DNA of 35,292 bases from Alphaproteobacteria bacterium (GTDB lineage Bacteria > Pseudomonadota > Alphaproteobacteria > Acetobacterales > Acetobacteraceae): assembly GCA_017307335.1 (NCBI GenBank), contig JAFKFJ010000195.1:1-35292 (forward strand). Reading direction: 5' to 3'. Within the stretch, counting starts at the first letter, position 1; every line of letters starts with the position of its first letter. Positions 1 to 8,663 of the stretch are shown piece by piece. Under the pieces are notes generated by a model, which saw only the letters and a list, made by a program, of their open reading frames with translations, searched no databases and had not been told where the DNA came from. Both the position numbers and the translations under genes were made by a program.

Positions 1-17
1 GCGTCGCCGACCTGCAT
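1..17 (-). CDS. Possible 5' end of a gene running off the left edge
   Basis: Only the first five or so codons (Met-Gln-Val-Gly-Asp-) would lie in the window, so no product can be named. The support is an ATG at 17 on the minus strand with a good ribosome binding site, GGGAGG, about nine bases upstream (28-33 in plus coordinates). It reads in the same direction as the lactonase-family gene before it. A strong hairpin at 35-62 sits directly upstream of the binding site. Another ATG at 25 is too close to the binding site to be likely. Confidence 0.3.
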
Positions 18-34
18 GGCGTCATTCCTCCCGA

Positions 35-62
35 CCGCGCGAATGCACGAACATTCGCGCGG
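35..62. repeat. Perfect 11-bp inverted repeat (hairpin) between genes
   Basis: The arms CCGCGCGAATG and CATTCGCGCGG are perfectly complementary and separated by the six-base loop CACGAA. The element lies between the lactonase-family stop and the putative next start, a few bases from that start's ribosome binding site. No T-run follows it on either strand, so it is not a classical intrinsic terminator. It could be an mRNA stabiliser, an attenuator or a protein site. Confidence 0.6.
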
Positions 63-126
63 GTCAGCCTATGGCACGCGCCCGGGACTGGCAATCCGCC
101 CGGCGCGTGCGCAACCCGGCTATGGC

Positions 127-1335
127 CTAGCCGGCGGGCCGGAACACCATCACCACCGGCGTGATCGAGGCTGCCACCTGGCCTGTCGGCTTCAGGGCGC
201 CGCTCTCCTGGTCGACCTCGAACTGCACGATCGTGTCGCCCTTCTGGTTGGCGACGTAGAGCCACTTCCCGCCCGGGTCGATCGCGAAGTTGCGCGGATA
301 GCTCACGCCCTCCTTGGCATGGCCGATCACGGAGAGCATCCCGGTGGCCGGGTCGATGCGATAGCCGATGATGCTGTTGTAGCCGCGATTGGAGACGTAC
401 AGGAACTTGCCTGAGGGATGGACCGCGATCTCGGCGGTGCTGTGCGGGCCGTCATAGCCGGCGGGCTCGGTGGAGATCGTCTGCAGTTCCTTGCCGATCG
501 TGCCGGTCGCGGGGTCGTACGCGAAGGCGGTGACGGTCGCGTTCAGCTCGTTGGTCACGTACATGACCTTGCCGTCGAGCCGGAACGCGATGTGGCGCGG
601 CCCGGCGCCCGGCGCGACCGACGCCTCGCTCACGCGCTCCAGCCGGCCGTTGTCGAGGCGGAAGGTCATCACCTTGTCGATGCCGAGATCGGCCGCCGCG
701 ATGTGTTTGCCGGCCGGATCATAGGTCACGATGTGCGGGTGCGGTGCCTCCTGGCGCTGCTTGTTCGGGCCGGAGCCATGCTCCACGACCTGATTGCTGA
801 CCGGATCCAGCCGCCCGTCTGCCGCGATCGGCAGGACCACGAAGTTGCCGCCGATGTAGTTCGCGACGACGAGGAACTTCCCGTCCGGATCGGTGGTCAG
901 GTGCGCAGGGATCGGGCCGCCCACCGATTGACGGTTGAGCAGCGTGAGCATGCCGGTGTTCGGGTCGATCGAATAGGCTTCGGCCGAGCCGGTCTTCTGG
1001 CCCTGGTAGTCGTCGATCTCGTTGATGACGTAGAGGAAGCGATGTGACGGGTCGAGTGCTACAAAGGAAGGATTGGCGCTCTTCACCTGTTGCACCGGCG
1101 TCAGCGCGCCGGTTGCCGGATCGAAGCGGAAGACCGACAGACCGACGGGGTTGTTGTTTCCGCCCCCAGGCGGATCCTTGGTATAGGACCCGACATAGAC
1201 AAACATCGCTCCCTCCGCGGCGTGTGTGCCGACCTGCGGCAGCAGAAGGCTGCCGATGCTTGCTGCGCCAGTCATCATCAAAAGCAGGCGCCGCTGGATC
1301 AGCGGCATCGTCCGGTCGCTCGATTTCTCGAACAT
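127..1335 (-). CDS. Lactonase-family seven-bladed beta-propeller protein, exported
   Basis: A 402-residue protein with an N-terminal export signal (MPLIQRRLLLMMTGAAS, with a twin-arginine-like RR pair before a hydrophobic stretch, then an AEGA cleavage region). The rest is a repeating beta-propeller of the 6-phosphogluconolactonase/lactonase family: FVYVGSYT near the start, then repeated units such as PSHRFLYVINE, GKFLYVSNRGYNSI and GKWLYVANQKGDTI. The family opens sugar lactones, but many exported members are uncharacterised, so the substrate is open. The start was chosen for the strong GGGAGG site eight bases before the ATG. Reading frame extends far upstream without that signal. A TATCAT -10-like hexamer (1399-1404, minus strand) lies in the short upstream gap, but no good -35 was seen. 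Confidence 0.85.
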   Translation of the reverse strand: MFEKSSDRTMPLIQRRLLLMMTGAASIGSLLLPQVGTHAAEGAMFVYVGSYTKDPPGGGNNNPVGLSVFRFDPATGALTPVQQVKSANPSFVALDPSHRFLYVINEIDDYQGQKTGSAEAYSIDPNTGMLTLLNRQSVGGPIPAHLTTDPDGKFLVVANYIGGNFVVLPIAADGRLDPVSNQVVEHGSGPNKQRQEAPHPHIVTYDPAGKHIAAADLGIDKVMTFRLDNGRLERVSEASVAPGAGPRHIAFRLDGKVMYVTNELNATVTAFAYDPATGTIGKELQTISTEPAGYDGPHSTAEIAVHPSGKFLYVSNRGYNSIIGYRIDPATGMLSVIGHAKEGVSYPRNFAIDPGGKWLYVANQKGDTIVQFEVDQESGALKPTGQVAASITPVVMVFRPAG

Positions 1336-1439
1336 GTTGATTTCCTCCCGCTGCACAGGGGCGCCGCCCATTCTGGTCGGTCGCATGTGTGCCGCTCCAT
1401 GATAGCGCATTTGCTTCGGCGGCGGGTAGGTATCCACGG

Positions 1440-2168
1440 TCACTGACCGGCGCGGCGATAGACGCCGGTGAACGTGACACATGCCGCCGCACATCATGTT
1501 GTCAGCGGCAATCAGGTAGCCTCCCAGCCGCCACAATCGGACGCGGCAGAGATCCGCGCCCTCGGGGCCTTTGGTGTCGAAGGCGCGTGTCGCGCCGTCT
1601 TCCCCGATGGCGAACGCCACGGTGCCGGCCTCGACCGCAACGGTCGCGGCGACCTCACCGACGTTGACGGCGCCCCGCCGCACCCGCGCCGGGTCATTGC
1701 TGCCGAACGTCGCATCGCCGGTGACGACGATCCGCGCGCCGGTCCCCCGATGGATACGGATCTCCTGCCCACTCGGCCGGGCCTCCGGGCGCCGTGTCGC
1801 GCGCGGCCTCGCCTGGCGCCGCGCGGGGGCAGCCAGCCGACGGTCACGGCCGCCCTCGGCGCCGGACCGGTAAAGGTGGCACACGCATAGGCGCCGCTGA
1901 CCGCCGTCACGATCACGGAATCGTCCGGCACGACGAACGCCTCGCGCACGCAGCGCGCCAGCACGGAAGGGCAGGCGCGGTCGGTGTCGCGGCCGCTGAC
2001 GACGGGGATGCGCGCCGCGCCCATTCGCACGACCTGCAGCCGCGGCGCCACGGCCAGGTCGACGCTGAGAGCCGGCTTGCCGTAGCACTCGGCAGCTTGT
2101 GCGGGGCGCAGGAGCGTTGCCGCGGCGATCAGGATCGCGCAGGCGCCGAGCCGGACGCAGCGGATCAC
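1440..2168 (-). pseudogene. Secreted hypothetical protein, two compensating frameshifts
   Basis: The GTG start at 2168 overlaps the stop of the preceding ligase remnant (GTGA). The first ~26 residues are a signal peptide (LGACAILIAAATLLRPAQAA). The reading then continues sensibly to VTVGWLPPRGA, where it must change frame around 1790-1830. In the second frame it reads RIVVTGDATFGSNDPARVRRGAVNVGEV to NMMCGGM, ending near 1480. There a second shift restores the first frame for VTFTGVYRRAGQ and a TGA at 1440-1442. The total span of 729 bases equals exactly 243 codons, so the two indels cancel. I recognise the look of a conserved exported protein with a C-terminal GGMNVTFTGVYRR-like end, but cannot name a function. 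Decay and sequencing error are both possible. Confidence 0.7.
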
Positions 2169-2657
2169 GGCGCAGGCCGCGTGTCGTCGATGACCTTGCC
2201 GTCATTCGGCAGGCTACCGAGGGCAACCAGCTCAACGGTGCCGCGCAGCTTGGTCGCCGACTGCAGCGCACGTTCCAACGCCGCGTGCAGGGCCTCGTCG
2301 TGCGTGGCGCTCTCGGCACGCAGCGTCATGACGTCGCGCTCGCCATCGTGCGCGACGATGAGGCGCAGGCGCGCGGCATCGGGAACAGCACGCCGTACCT
2401 CGGCCACCTGCTCCGGTCGCGGCCTGCCGCGCAATCAACTCCGACTTGCGGGTGAGGGGAAGCAGGGCCAGCGCCGCAGGGCGGTCAATCTCCGCAGCGG
2501 TAACGCCCCGGAGCAGTGCGGCCCATCCCGGTGCATTCGCCTGCGCGTGGGCGATCTGTCGCCGCAATGCGTCCGCGAGCGCGGCCGCGCGTTCGTCTGC
2601 ACCGCGCGTCTCGCGCGCGTCATAGAAGGGACCGGAGGGTCGTGCACTCAAAGCCAT
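2165..2657 (-). pseudogene. Remnant of a phenylacetate-CoA-ligase-like (PaaK) gene, internal deletion
   Basis: The ATG at 2657 overlaps the livF end by ten bases. The first ~78 residues match the N-terminus of PaaK-type adenylate-forming ligases (FYDARETRG, RRQIAHAQANAPGWAALL, LLPLTRKSELIARQAA). The C-terminal ~80 residues match the end of the same family (RPEQVAEVRRAVPDAARL, TKLRGTVELVALGSLPNDGK), but in another frame, reading to the TGA at 2165. The family is about 400 residues long, so roughly 240 residues including the nucleotide-binding core are missing. The join lies near 2410-2440. Intact versions would activate an aromatic or acyl acid imported by the adjacent Liv transporter. As it stands the product cannot be catalytic. 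Confidence 0.75.
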
Positions 2658-3469
2658 CGCTTCCGTCGCCGATAGGACTTCAGGTTCCGGAAACTCTTGC
2701 GCGCGGCGCCGTGTCCGCCCAGATAGAACTCCTTCACGTCCTCGTTCTGCGCGAGGGCGTCGGCGCTGCCATCGAGCACGATCCGTCCCTGCTCCATCAC
2801 GTACCCGTAGCTCGCGAGTCCGAGCGCCATGTGAGCATTCTGTTCGACGAGCAGGATGGTGATCCCGAGGTCGCGGTTCAGTTGCCGCACGATCCCGAAC
2901 ACTTCCTGCACCAGCAACGGCGAGAGGCCCATGGACGGCTCGTCCATAAGGATGAGCCGAGGACGTGCCATCAGTGCGCGGCCGATCGCCAGCATCTGCT
3001 GTTCGCCGCCGGAGAGATAGCCGGCAGCACCGTTGCGTTCGCGCAGGCGCGGAAAATAGGCATAGACCCGTTCGATGTCATACCGCACATCGCGATCTGA
3101 GCGGGTGAAGGCACCGAGCCGAAGGTTTTCCACGCAGGTCATGTCGGCGACAACGCGCCGCCCCTCCATCACCTGAAAGACGCCGCGCCGCACGATGCGA
3201 TCAGGCGCGACGCCGTCGATCCGCTCGCCCGCGAACCGAATCTCACCGCGCCGGACCTCGCCGTTCTCGCTTTTCAGCAGGCCCGATATTGCCTTGAGCG
3301 TGGTCGACTTCCCCGCGCCGTTGGCGCCGAGCAGCGCCACGATCGCGCCTTCCGCCACCACCAGCGACAGTCCGCGGAGTACCAGGATGACATCGTTGAA
3401 GACGACCTCAATGTTGTTCACGGCGAGCAGCGGCCCACCGACCGCTGCCTGCCCCGCCTGCGCACTCAC
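2648..3469 (-). CDS. livF: Branched-chain/aromatic-type ABC transporter ATPase LivF
   Basis: A 273-residue cytoplasmic ATPase that powers import through LivH/LivM. Walker A is GANGAGKST (about residues 43-51), the signature is LSGGEQQ, Walker B is LILMDEPSMGL and the switch histidine region is VEQNAHMAL. The pattern NNIEVVFNDVILVLRGLSL at the start is typical of LivF. The C-terminus carries a basic tail ending SYRRRKRWL, beyond the core LivF length and common in Liv clusters that contain CoA ligases. The GTG start at 3469 overlaps the stop of the binding-protein gene (GTGA), and the next gene overlaps its end, so the whole unit is probably translated together. Confidence 0.93.
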   Translation of the reverse strand: MSAQAGQAAVGGPLLAVNNIEVVFNDVILVLRGLSLVVAEGAIVALLGANGAGKSTTLKAISGLLKSENGEVRRGEIRFAGERIDGVAPDRIVRRGVFQVMEGRRVVADMTCVENLRLGAFTRSDRDVRYDIERVYAYFPRLRERNGAAGYLSGGEQQMLAIGRALMARPRLILMDEPSMGLSPLLVQEVFGIVRQLNRDLGITILLVEQNAHMALGLASYGYVMEQGRIVLDGSADALAQNEDVKEFYLGGHGAARKSFRNLKSYRRRKRWL

Positions 3470-4758
3470 CAGCCGAGCCAGTCCTGCCGGCGCTGCAGCT
3501 CGATCTTCGCGACCGGCTGCAACCCGATCGTGCCCTTGCCGATCAGTTCGGCGACGCTGCCCCGCGTGGTGTCGCCCGTCACCACGGCGCGATAGAGCTG
3601 CACCGTCATCGTGCCGCGGTGATCCTCGGGCGTGAAGGTCGACGGCGCGCACACGCCTTCAAACCCGCGCGGGACCCAGTTCTTGCGCGCGTAAAAGCCA
3701 TCGCGCACGCGTGGCCCGTCGATCGCGCCGCCATTCGCACCTGCGGTCTCCATCGCTTCGACCATCAGCATCGCGGAGCATACGCCAGCGAGATAGTGTA
3801 CGGGCCGATAGGCCGTGCCGGCGGGGTCGGAGATCGCGCTGACCTGATGCAGCGTCGCGATGCCGGGCGCCTCCTGCCCCCACACCGTGGCGGTCCGCAC
3901 CGGAAACACGACGCCGTCCGCGGCCACTCCGGCCGCCTTCATCGCGTTCTCGTCCATGCCCCAGACATTGCCGAGGAACTGCACCTTCGCGCCGACCGTC
4001 TGGCACGCCCGCAGGACGGAGATGTTGGAGCCGGCGGTGTTGCCGAGATAGGCGTAGTTGGCGCCCTGGTTCTTCAGCGTCAGGCACTGCGCGGTATAGT
4101 CGCCGGGCGTCAGCGCGAAGACGATCGGCGGCAGCACCTCGAAACCGAGCTCGCGCGCAAGCGCCTCGCCCGCAGCCTTGGGGCTGTTTGGGTAGGGATG
4201 GTTGGCGCCCATGTGGACGTATTTCGGCTTGCCCGTCTGCCCGCGCGCATCCCAGTCCTTGCGTGCCCACATCAGCATCGCGCGCAGCGCGTCCGAATAC
4301 GACGGGCCGTAGAAAAAGTTGAACGGCGTTGCCTTCGCCGCTTTCGTCGCCTTGCCGGTGGGATCGGTCAGCGCCGCGGCATAAGAGCCGGAGATGTAGG
4401 GCACCTGATCGCGAGTCACGAAGCTGATCAGCGCCTCGGTGTCCGCGGTTCCCCAACCCTGGATCGCGACCGGCTTCAGCCGGCTCATCCACGCCTGATA
4501 CTGGCTGACCGCACGGGGTGCCTGGTAGCCGTAGTCGATCGTGTTCACCTCCAGCGGCCACCCGTCGACGCCCTCGCGCGCGCGGTTGATCCAGGCGAGC
4601 GTGTCGTCGACGCCCTGCGCATACGGCACACCGACATCGCTCGTAGCGCCTGAGCGGTCAGCGAGGTGCGCGACGGGAATCGGCGCTTGCGCCGACGCCG
4701 ACACCGCGAGCGCGATCCCGCCCGCGAGCCCCAGCAAACCTCGCATCAGCGTGTTCAT
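3466..4758 (-). CDS. ABC transporter periplasmic substrate-binding protein (LivJ/type 1 fold)
   Basis: A 430-residue periplasmic receptor of the Leu/Ile/Val-binding (Peripla_BP_6) family. The signal peptide is residues ~1-25 (MRGLLGLAGGIALAVSASAQA). The mature part begins IPVAHLADRSGATSDVGVPY and contains the two-lobe ligand-binding fold (VNTIDYGYQAPRAVSQYQ, VPYISGSYAAAL, LGNTAGSNISVLRACQ). Ligand identity cannot be read from sequence. The CoA ligase in the same operon argues for a carboxylic acid, perhaps aromatic, rather than a branched-chain amino acid. The start at 4758 has GGGAGG seven bases upstream. It lies 20 bases after livM. Confidence 0.9.
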   Translation of the reverse strand: MNTLMRGLLGLAGGIALAVSASAQAPIPVAHLADRSGATSDVGVPYAQGVDDTLAWINRAREGVDGWPLEVNTIDYGYQAPRAVSQYQAWMSRLKPVAIQGWGTADTEALISFVTRDQVPYISGSYAAALTDPTGKATKAAKATPFNFFYGPSYSDALRAMLMWARKDWDARGQTGKPKYVHMGANHPYPNSPKAAGEALARELGFEVLPPIVFALTPGDYTAQCLTLKNQGANYAYLGNTAGSNISVLRACQTVGAKVQFLGNVWGMDENAMKAAGVAADGVVFPVRTATVWGQEAPGIATLHQVSAISDPAGTAYRPVHYLAGVCSAMLMVEAMETAGANGGAIDGPRVRDGFYARKNWVPRGFEGVCAPSTFTPEDHRGTMTVQLYRAVVTGDTTRGSVAELIGKGTIGLQPVAKIELQRRQDWLGW

Positions 4759-4778
4759 TCGTTGCCTCCCGTTGCTCT

Positions 4779-5843
4779 TCAGTACGAGTACGGATAGAGC
4801 TTCCAGTATGCTTTGATCAGCCGCCATCGCCGCGCGAGCCCTTCGGGCTCGAACACCAGGAACAAGATGATCGCGGCCCCGATTGTCATTTCCCGCAGGA
4901 ACGCGATCGAGCTGCCGAGCTTCAGCGCCCGGTCGATCGCGCCACCCTGCAGCGCATCCGCCACCGCCTGCACGACCTCCGGCAGCAGCACCATGAAGCA
5001 TGTCCCGAGCAGACTGCCCATCACCGAGCCAAGGCCGCCGATAATGACCATGGCGAGGAACTGGATGGAGAATAGGATGGTGAAGGCCTCGACGCTGACG
5101 AAGCGCAGATAGTGTGCATAGAGCGCACCGCCGAGCCCGGCGAAGAAGCTCGCGATGCCGAAGGAGAGCGTGCGATAGTACGCGAGATCGACGCCCATCA
5201 TCTCGGCACTGAGATAGTGGTCACGTACCGCAATCAGCGCCCGTCCATCGCGCGTGCGCACCAGGTTTGCCACGGCGCAAAAGCTTAGCACGACCCAGAG
5301 CAGCACGACGTAGAAGTACCGCGCATCGGTGTCGAGCGCCACGCCGAACAGGTTCGGAGCGTCGGTCACGCGGCCGGCGACGCCGCCCGAGAACCACTGC
5401 GCGCGAGCGAAGAAATCCTCGAGGATAAACTGTGCGGCGAGCGTTGCGATGACGAGGTAGAGGCCCTTGAGCCGGGCTGCCGGCAGCCCGAACACGAGGC
5501 CGACTGCCGTGGTCGCGAGTGCCGCCAGCGGCATGGCCAGCAGCACGGGCACGCCCAGATCGGCAAATCCGGCGCTGGCGAAGGCGCCGAATCCGAAGAA
5601 GGCGGCGTGACCGATCGAGATCTGCCCTGTGAACCCTACCAGGATGTTCAACCCGAGCGCTGCGATGCCGAGCATGCCGATGTTGATCATCAGGCTCAGC
5701 GCATAGCGATCGAGCACCAGTGGCGCCGCGCAGCAAAGTGCGAGCCCGACGAGCATCGCCCAGCGGCTGTTTCGCGTCGGGAAGATGCACATGTCCGCAT
5801 GGTAGCTCTCGCGATAGTCACCGGCAGGCGTCATCACGCTCAT
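4779..5843 (-). CDS. livM: ABC transporter permease LivM
   Basis: A 354-residue inner-membrane permease of the LivM family. After a hydrophilic ~25-residue N-terminus come several hydrophobic helices (YALSLMINIGMLGIAALGLN, the conserved LVGFTGQISIGHAAFFGFGA, then LAMVIIGGLGSVMGSLLGT). The EAA-like cytoplasmic loop that contacts the ATPases is around RALIAVRDHYLSAEMMGV. The FTGQISIGH motif is diagnostic for LivM. The ATG at 5843 begins four bases after the livH stop. An upstream in-frame start would overlap livH and is less likely. Confidence 0.93.
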   Translation of the reverse strand: MSVMTPAGDYRESYHADMCIFPTRNSRWAMLVGLALCCAAPLVLDRYALSLMINIGMLGIAALGLNILVGFTGQISIGHAAFFGFGAFASAGFADLGVPVLLAMPLAALATTAVGLVFGLPAARLKGLYLVIATLAAQFILEDFFARAQWFSGGVAGRVTDAPNLFGVALDTDARYFYVVLLWVVLSFCAVANLVRTRDGRALIAVRDHYLSAEMMGVDLAYYRTLSFGIASFFAGLGGALYAHYLRFVSVEAFTILFSIQFLAMVIIGGLGSVMGSLLGTCFMVLLPEVVQAVADALQGGAIDRALKLGSSIAFLREMTIGAAIILFLVFEPEGLARRWRLIKAYWKLYPYSY

Positions 5844-5847
5844 CGGA

Positions 5848-6741
5848 CTACACCCGCTCGATCGACTGGGTGCCAAACAGGCCATAGGGCCGGAGCATCA
5901 GGATCAGGATCAGCGCGTAGAACGGTGCGATCTGAAACATATTGCCCCAGCCGAGAAACTGCGCGTCCACATACTGGGCAAGATTCTCCAGGACGCCAAC
6001 GATCAGGCCGCCGAGCACGGCGCCAAGGATCGAGTCGAGTCCACCGAGGATCACCGCCGGAAAGACCTTTATGCCGTAGAACGATAGACCCGAAGAGACA
6101 CCATTGACGACGCCGACGGTCACGCCGGCGACTGCGGAGACGACTGCGGAGATCGTCCACGACATCGCGAACACGCGCGGCACCGAGATGCCGAGCGATT
6201 GCGCCACCTGCTGGTCGAACGCGGTCGCGCGCATCGCGAGTCCGTGCTTGCTCGCCGTAAAGAACCAGCCGAAGGCGGCCATGACAACGAGCGATATTGC
6301 CAGCGACAGGAGATAAGCGGACTGCACCTGTAGGCCCAGCACATTTACCCGCTCCGTGCGGAAAATCGGCGGGAACGGCTGAGCGAAGACGCCGAACATC
6401 CACTTCATCAGCGCCTGGAAAAAAATCGAGAGCCCGACCGTTGCCATGATGACGCTGATCACGGGCTCGCCGATCAACGGGCGCAGCACGATCACCTGCA
6501 ACAGCACGCCGAAGATGGTCATGAAGCCGAGCGTAAGCAGGAAGCCCGCCCAGAACGGAAGGCCCCAGCGGGCCAGCAGCCACCAGCAGACCCATGCGCC
6601 CACCAGCAAGAACTCGCCCTGTGCGAAGTTCACCACCTGGCTTGCCTTGTAGATCAGCACGAAGCTCATCGCGACCACGCCATAGAGCGCCCCGACGATC
6701 ATGCCGTTCAGCACGAGTTGCGACAGCAGGTCCCACTCCAT
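5848..6741 (-). CDS. livH: ABC transporter permease LivH
   Basis: A 297-residue inner-membrane permease that pairs with LivM. The N-terminus shows the LivH hallmark GMIVGALYGVVAMSFVLIYK followed by VVNFAQGEFLLVGA. The conserved C-terminal part is FPAVILGGLDSILGAVLGGL and it ends RPYGLFGTQSIERV, typical of the family. I chose the ATG at 6741, which has a GGGGGG binding site six bases away. A GTG at 6756, overlapping the ligase stop as GTGA, would add five residues and cannot be excluded. Confidence 0.92.
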   Translation of the reverse strand: MEWDLLSQLVLNGMIVGALYGVVAMSFVLIYKASQVVNFAQGEFLLVGAWVCWWLLARWGLPFWAGFLLTLGFMTIFGVLLQVIVLRPLIGEPVISVIMATVGLSIFFQALMKWMFGVFAQPFPPIFRTERVNVLGLQVQSAYLLSLAISLVVMAAFGWFFTASKHGLAMRATAFDQQVAQSLGISVPRVFAMSWTISAVVSAVAGVTVGVVNGVSSGLSFYGIKVFPAVILGGLDSILGAVLGGLIVGVLENLAQYVDAQFLGWGNMFQIAPFYALILILMLRPYGLFGTQSIERV

Positions 6742-6752
6742 GCCGACCCCCC

Positions 6753-8663
6753 TCACGCGACCTGCTGCAACTGTGGTGGCGGTCGTTCGCTCGCGACCAC
6801 GGCGAGCGTGGTGCGGATGCGCTGCTTCGTGCCATCCTGCAGCGCGATCGTGGCATCGACCGGGATGCTCGCCTCGCCCCGATAGATCGCCTCAATGACT
6901 TCGCCGTAGCGCCGGCCGATCACGCCGCGCCGGACCTTGCGGGTGCGTGTCAGCTCCTCGTCGTCGGCGTCGAGCTCCTTGTAGAGCAGCACGAACGCGC
7001 CAATCCGCTGCGCTTCGGGCAAGGTCGCGTTCACGCGGGCGACTTCGCCCGCCAGCAGCTCCAGCACCGGCGGCTTCGCGGCGAGGTCGGTGTAAGTCGT
7101 GAAGGCAATCCGGGTTCGCTCGGCGAACTTCGAGACGGTCGAGTAGCGGATGCACAGTAAGGCGGCGAGATGCGGACGCCCGTCGCCCAGCACCACGGCC
7201 TCCGCCACATAAGGCGAGAACTTCAGCCTGTTCTCGATGTACTGCGGCGAAAAGCGGGTGCCGAGGCTGGTGGTGGCCATGTCGGCAACGCGGTCGATGA
7301 CAACCAGCCGTCCGTCCGGAGCCATGTAGCCGGCGTCGCCCGTGTGCAGCCAGCCGTCCGCGGGCCGCACCGCCTCTTCCTGACCGTGATAACCCGCGAA
7401 CATGTTCGGATGGCGGGTGATGATCTCGCCGACGCCGTTCGCATCCGGCGCGGCGATGCGGACTTCGATGCTGGCGTCGAAGGGAAGGCCGACGCTGTTG
7501 ACGTCGATGTCGCCCGGTCGCTGCAGCGTGTAGGCACCCAGCAGCTCGGTCTGACCATAGAGCTGGCGCAGCGGCACCCCCATCGCGAGGAAGAAGCGGA
7601 ACGTGTCGGGTCCCATCGCGGCCCCACCGGTCGCGGCCGAGCGGAGGCGCGAAAACCCGAGCCGGTCGCGGAGTGCGCGAAACAGCAGCAAGTCTGCGAG
7701 CACCGAGCGCCGGCCACGGTCCAACGCCCGCAGCCCGAGGCGCATGCCGAGCGCAAACAGGCGCTGCTTGAGCGGGCTCGACTCCATCATGCGCGAGCGC
7801 ACGTCCGCGGCGATGCCCTCCCACACGCGCGGCGCGAAGAGCACGAAGCTCGGGCCTATCTCGCGGAAGTCCGCCATCATTGTCGCCGGTTCCTCGACGA
7901 AGTTGACGGTCATGCGGGCGAGCAAGCCCCAGCCGAGTACGTAGATCTGCTCCATGATCCATGGCAGCGGCAGCACCGAGACGTAGTCGTCGCGCGGCCC
8001 CTTCGGATCGGCCTTGAGATAGGCGGCGCAGTGTCGCAGCATCGCGCCGGCCGTAAGCATCGCGAGTTTCGGGCGCGCGGTGGTGCCGGAGGTGGTGCAG
8101 AGAATCGCGACCTCGTCACCCCGCGTCGTGGCCACGAGCGTGGCATAGTGCTGCGGGTCTGCGGTCCGCTGTCCCTCGCCGCGCGCGACCAGCGTAGTGG
8201 CAGGCATCAGCCGTGCGTCGCTGTATTTGCGCATGCCACGCGGATCGAAATAAACGATCACGCGCAGACGCGGCAGCCGCTCAGCGACCGCGAGCAGCTT
8301 GTCGACCTGTTCCTCATCCTCCGCGAAGACCAGGCGCGCGCCGCTCTGCTCCAGGAGGTTGGCGATCTCCTCCTCGAGTGCGTCGCGATAGAGGCCGAGC
8401 GAGCGTGCGCCGACTGCATGGGCCGCAATCTCGCCCATCACCCAGTTCGGGCGGTTGTCGCCGATCAGTGCCACGACGTCGCCGGCGCCGATGCCGAGCG
8501 AGACGAGGCCGAGGGCGAGCGCCGCCGTGCGCGTCTCGCATTCCTCCCAGGTGATACGATGCCAGATGCCGAGCCGCTTCTCGCGAAACGCGATCTCCGA
8601 ACCGTGTGCGGCCGCATTGGCGGCGAGGAGCTTGGGCAGAGTGTCGGCTGACGCTGGGGTCAT
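6753..8663 (-). CDS. AMP-forming long-chain-type acyl-CoA ligase (FadD15-like)
   Basis: A 636-residue adenylate-forming enzyme that would activate a carboxylic acid to its acyl-CoA with ATP. Visible motifs are the phosphate-binding loop TSGTTARPKLAML (about residue 190; the usual TSGTTGxPKG has two glycines replaced), the YGQTE motif, the GWLHTGDAGY motif with its catalytic Asp, and the C-terminal LTRTRKVRRGVI region. Overall it resembles the long-chain fatty acid ligase group found inside Liv operons rather than PaaK. It sits between livG and livH with an ATGA overlap to livG, so substrate import and activation are probably coupled. The substrate is unknown. Confidence 0.88.
   Translation of the reverse strand: MTPASADTLPKLLAANAAAHGSEIAFREKRLGIWHRITWEECETRTAALALGLVSLGIGAGDVVALIGDNRPNWVMGEIAAHAVGARSLGLYRDALEEEIANLLEQSGARLVFAEDEEQVDKLLAVAERLPRLRVIVYFDPRGMRKYSDARLMPATTLVARGEGQRTADPQHYATLVATTRGDEVAILCTTSGTTARPKLAMLTAGAMLRHCAAYLKADPKGPRDDYVSVLPLPWIMEQIYVLGWGLLARMTVNFVEEPATMMADFREIGPSFVLFAPRVWEGIAADVRSRMMESSPLKQRLFALGMRLGLRALDRGRRSVLADLLLFRALRDRLGFSRLRSAATGGAAMGPDTFRFFLAMGVPLRQLYGQTELLGAYTLQRPGDIDVNSVGLPFDASIEVRIAAPDANGVGEIITRHPNMFAGYHGQEEAVRPADGWLHTGDAGYMAPDGRLVVIDRVADMATTSLGTRFSPQYIENRLKFSPYVAEAVVLGDGRPHLAALLCIRYSTVSKFAERTRIAFTTYTDLAAKPPVLELLAGEVARVNATLPEAQRIGAFVLLYKELDADDEELTRTRKVRRGVIGRRYGEVIEAIYRGEASIPVDATIALQDGTKQRIRTTLAVVASERPPPQLQQVA

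Noticed and set aside
1336..2319. N-terminal extension of the lactonase-family protein to 730 residues
   Set aside because: The extension is the shifted frame of the secreted-protein gene, and the lactonase has a strong start and signal peptide at 1335.
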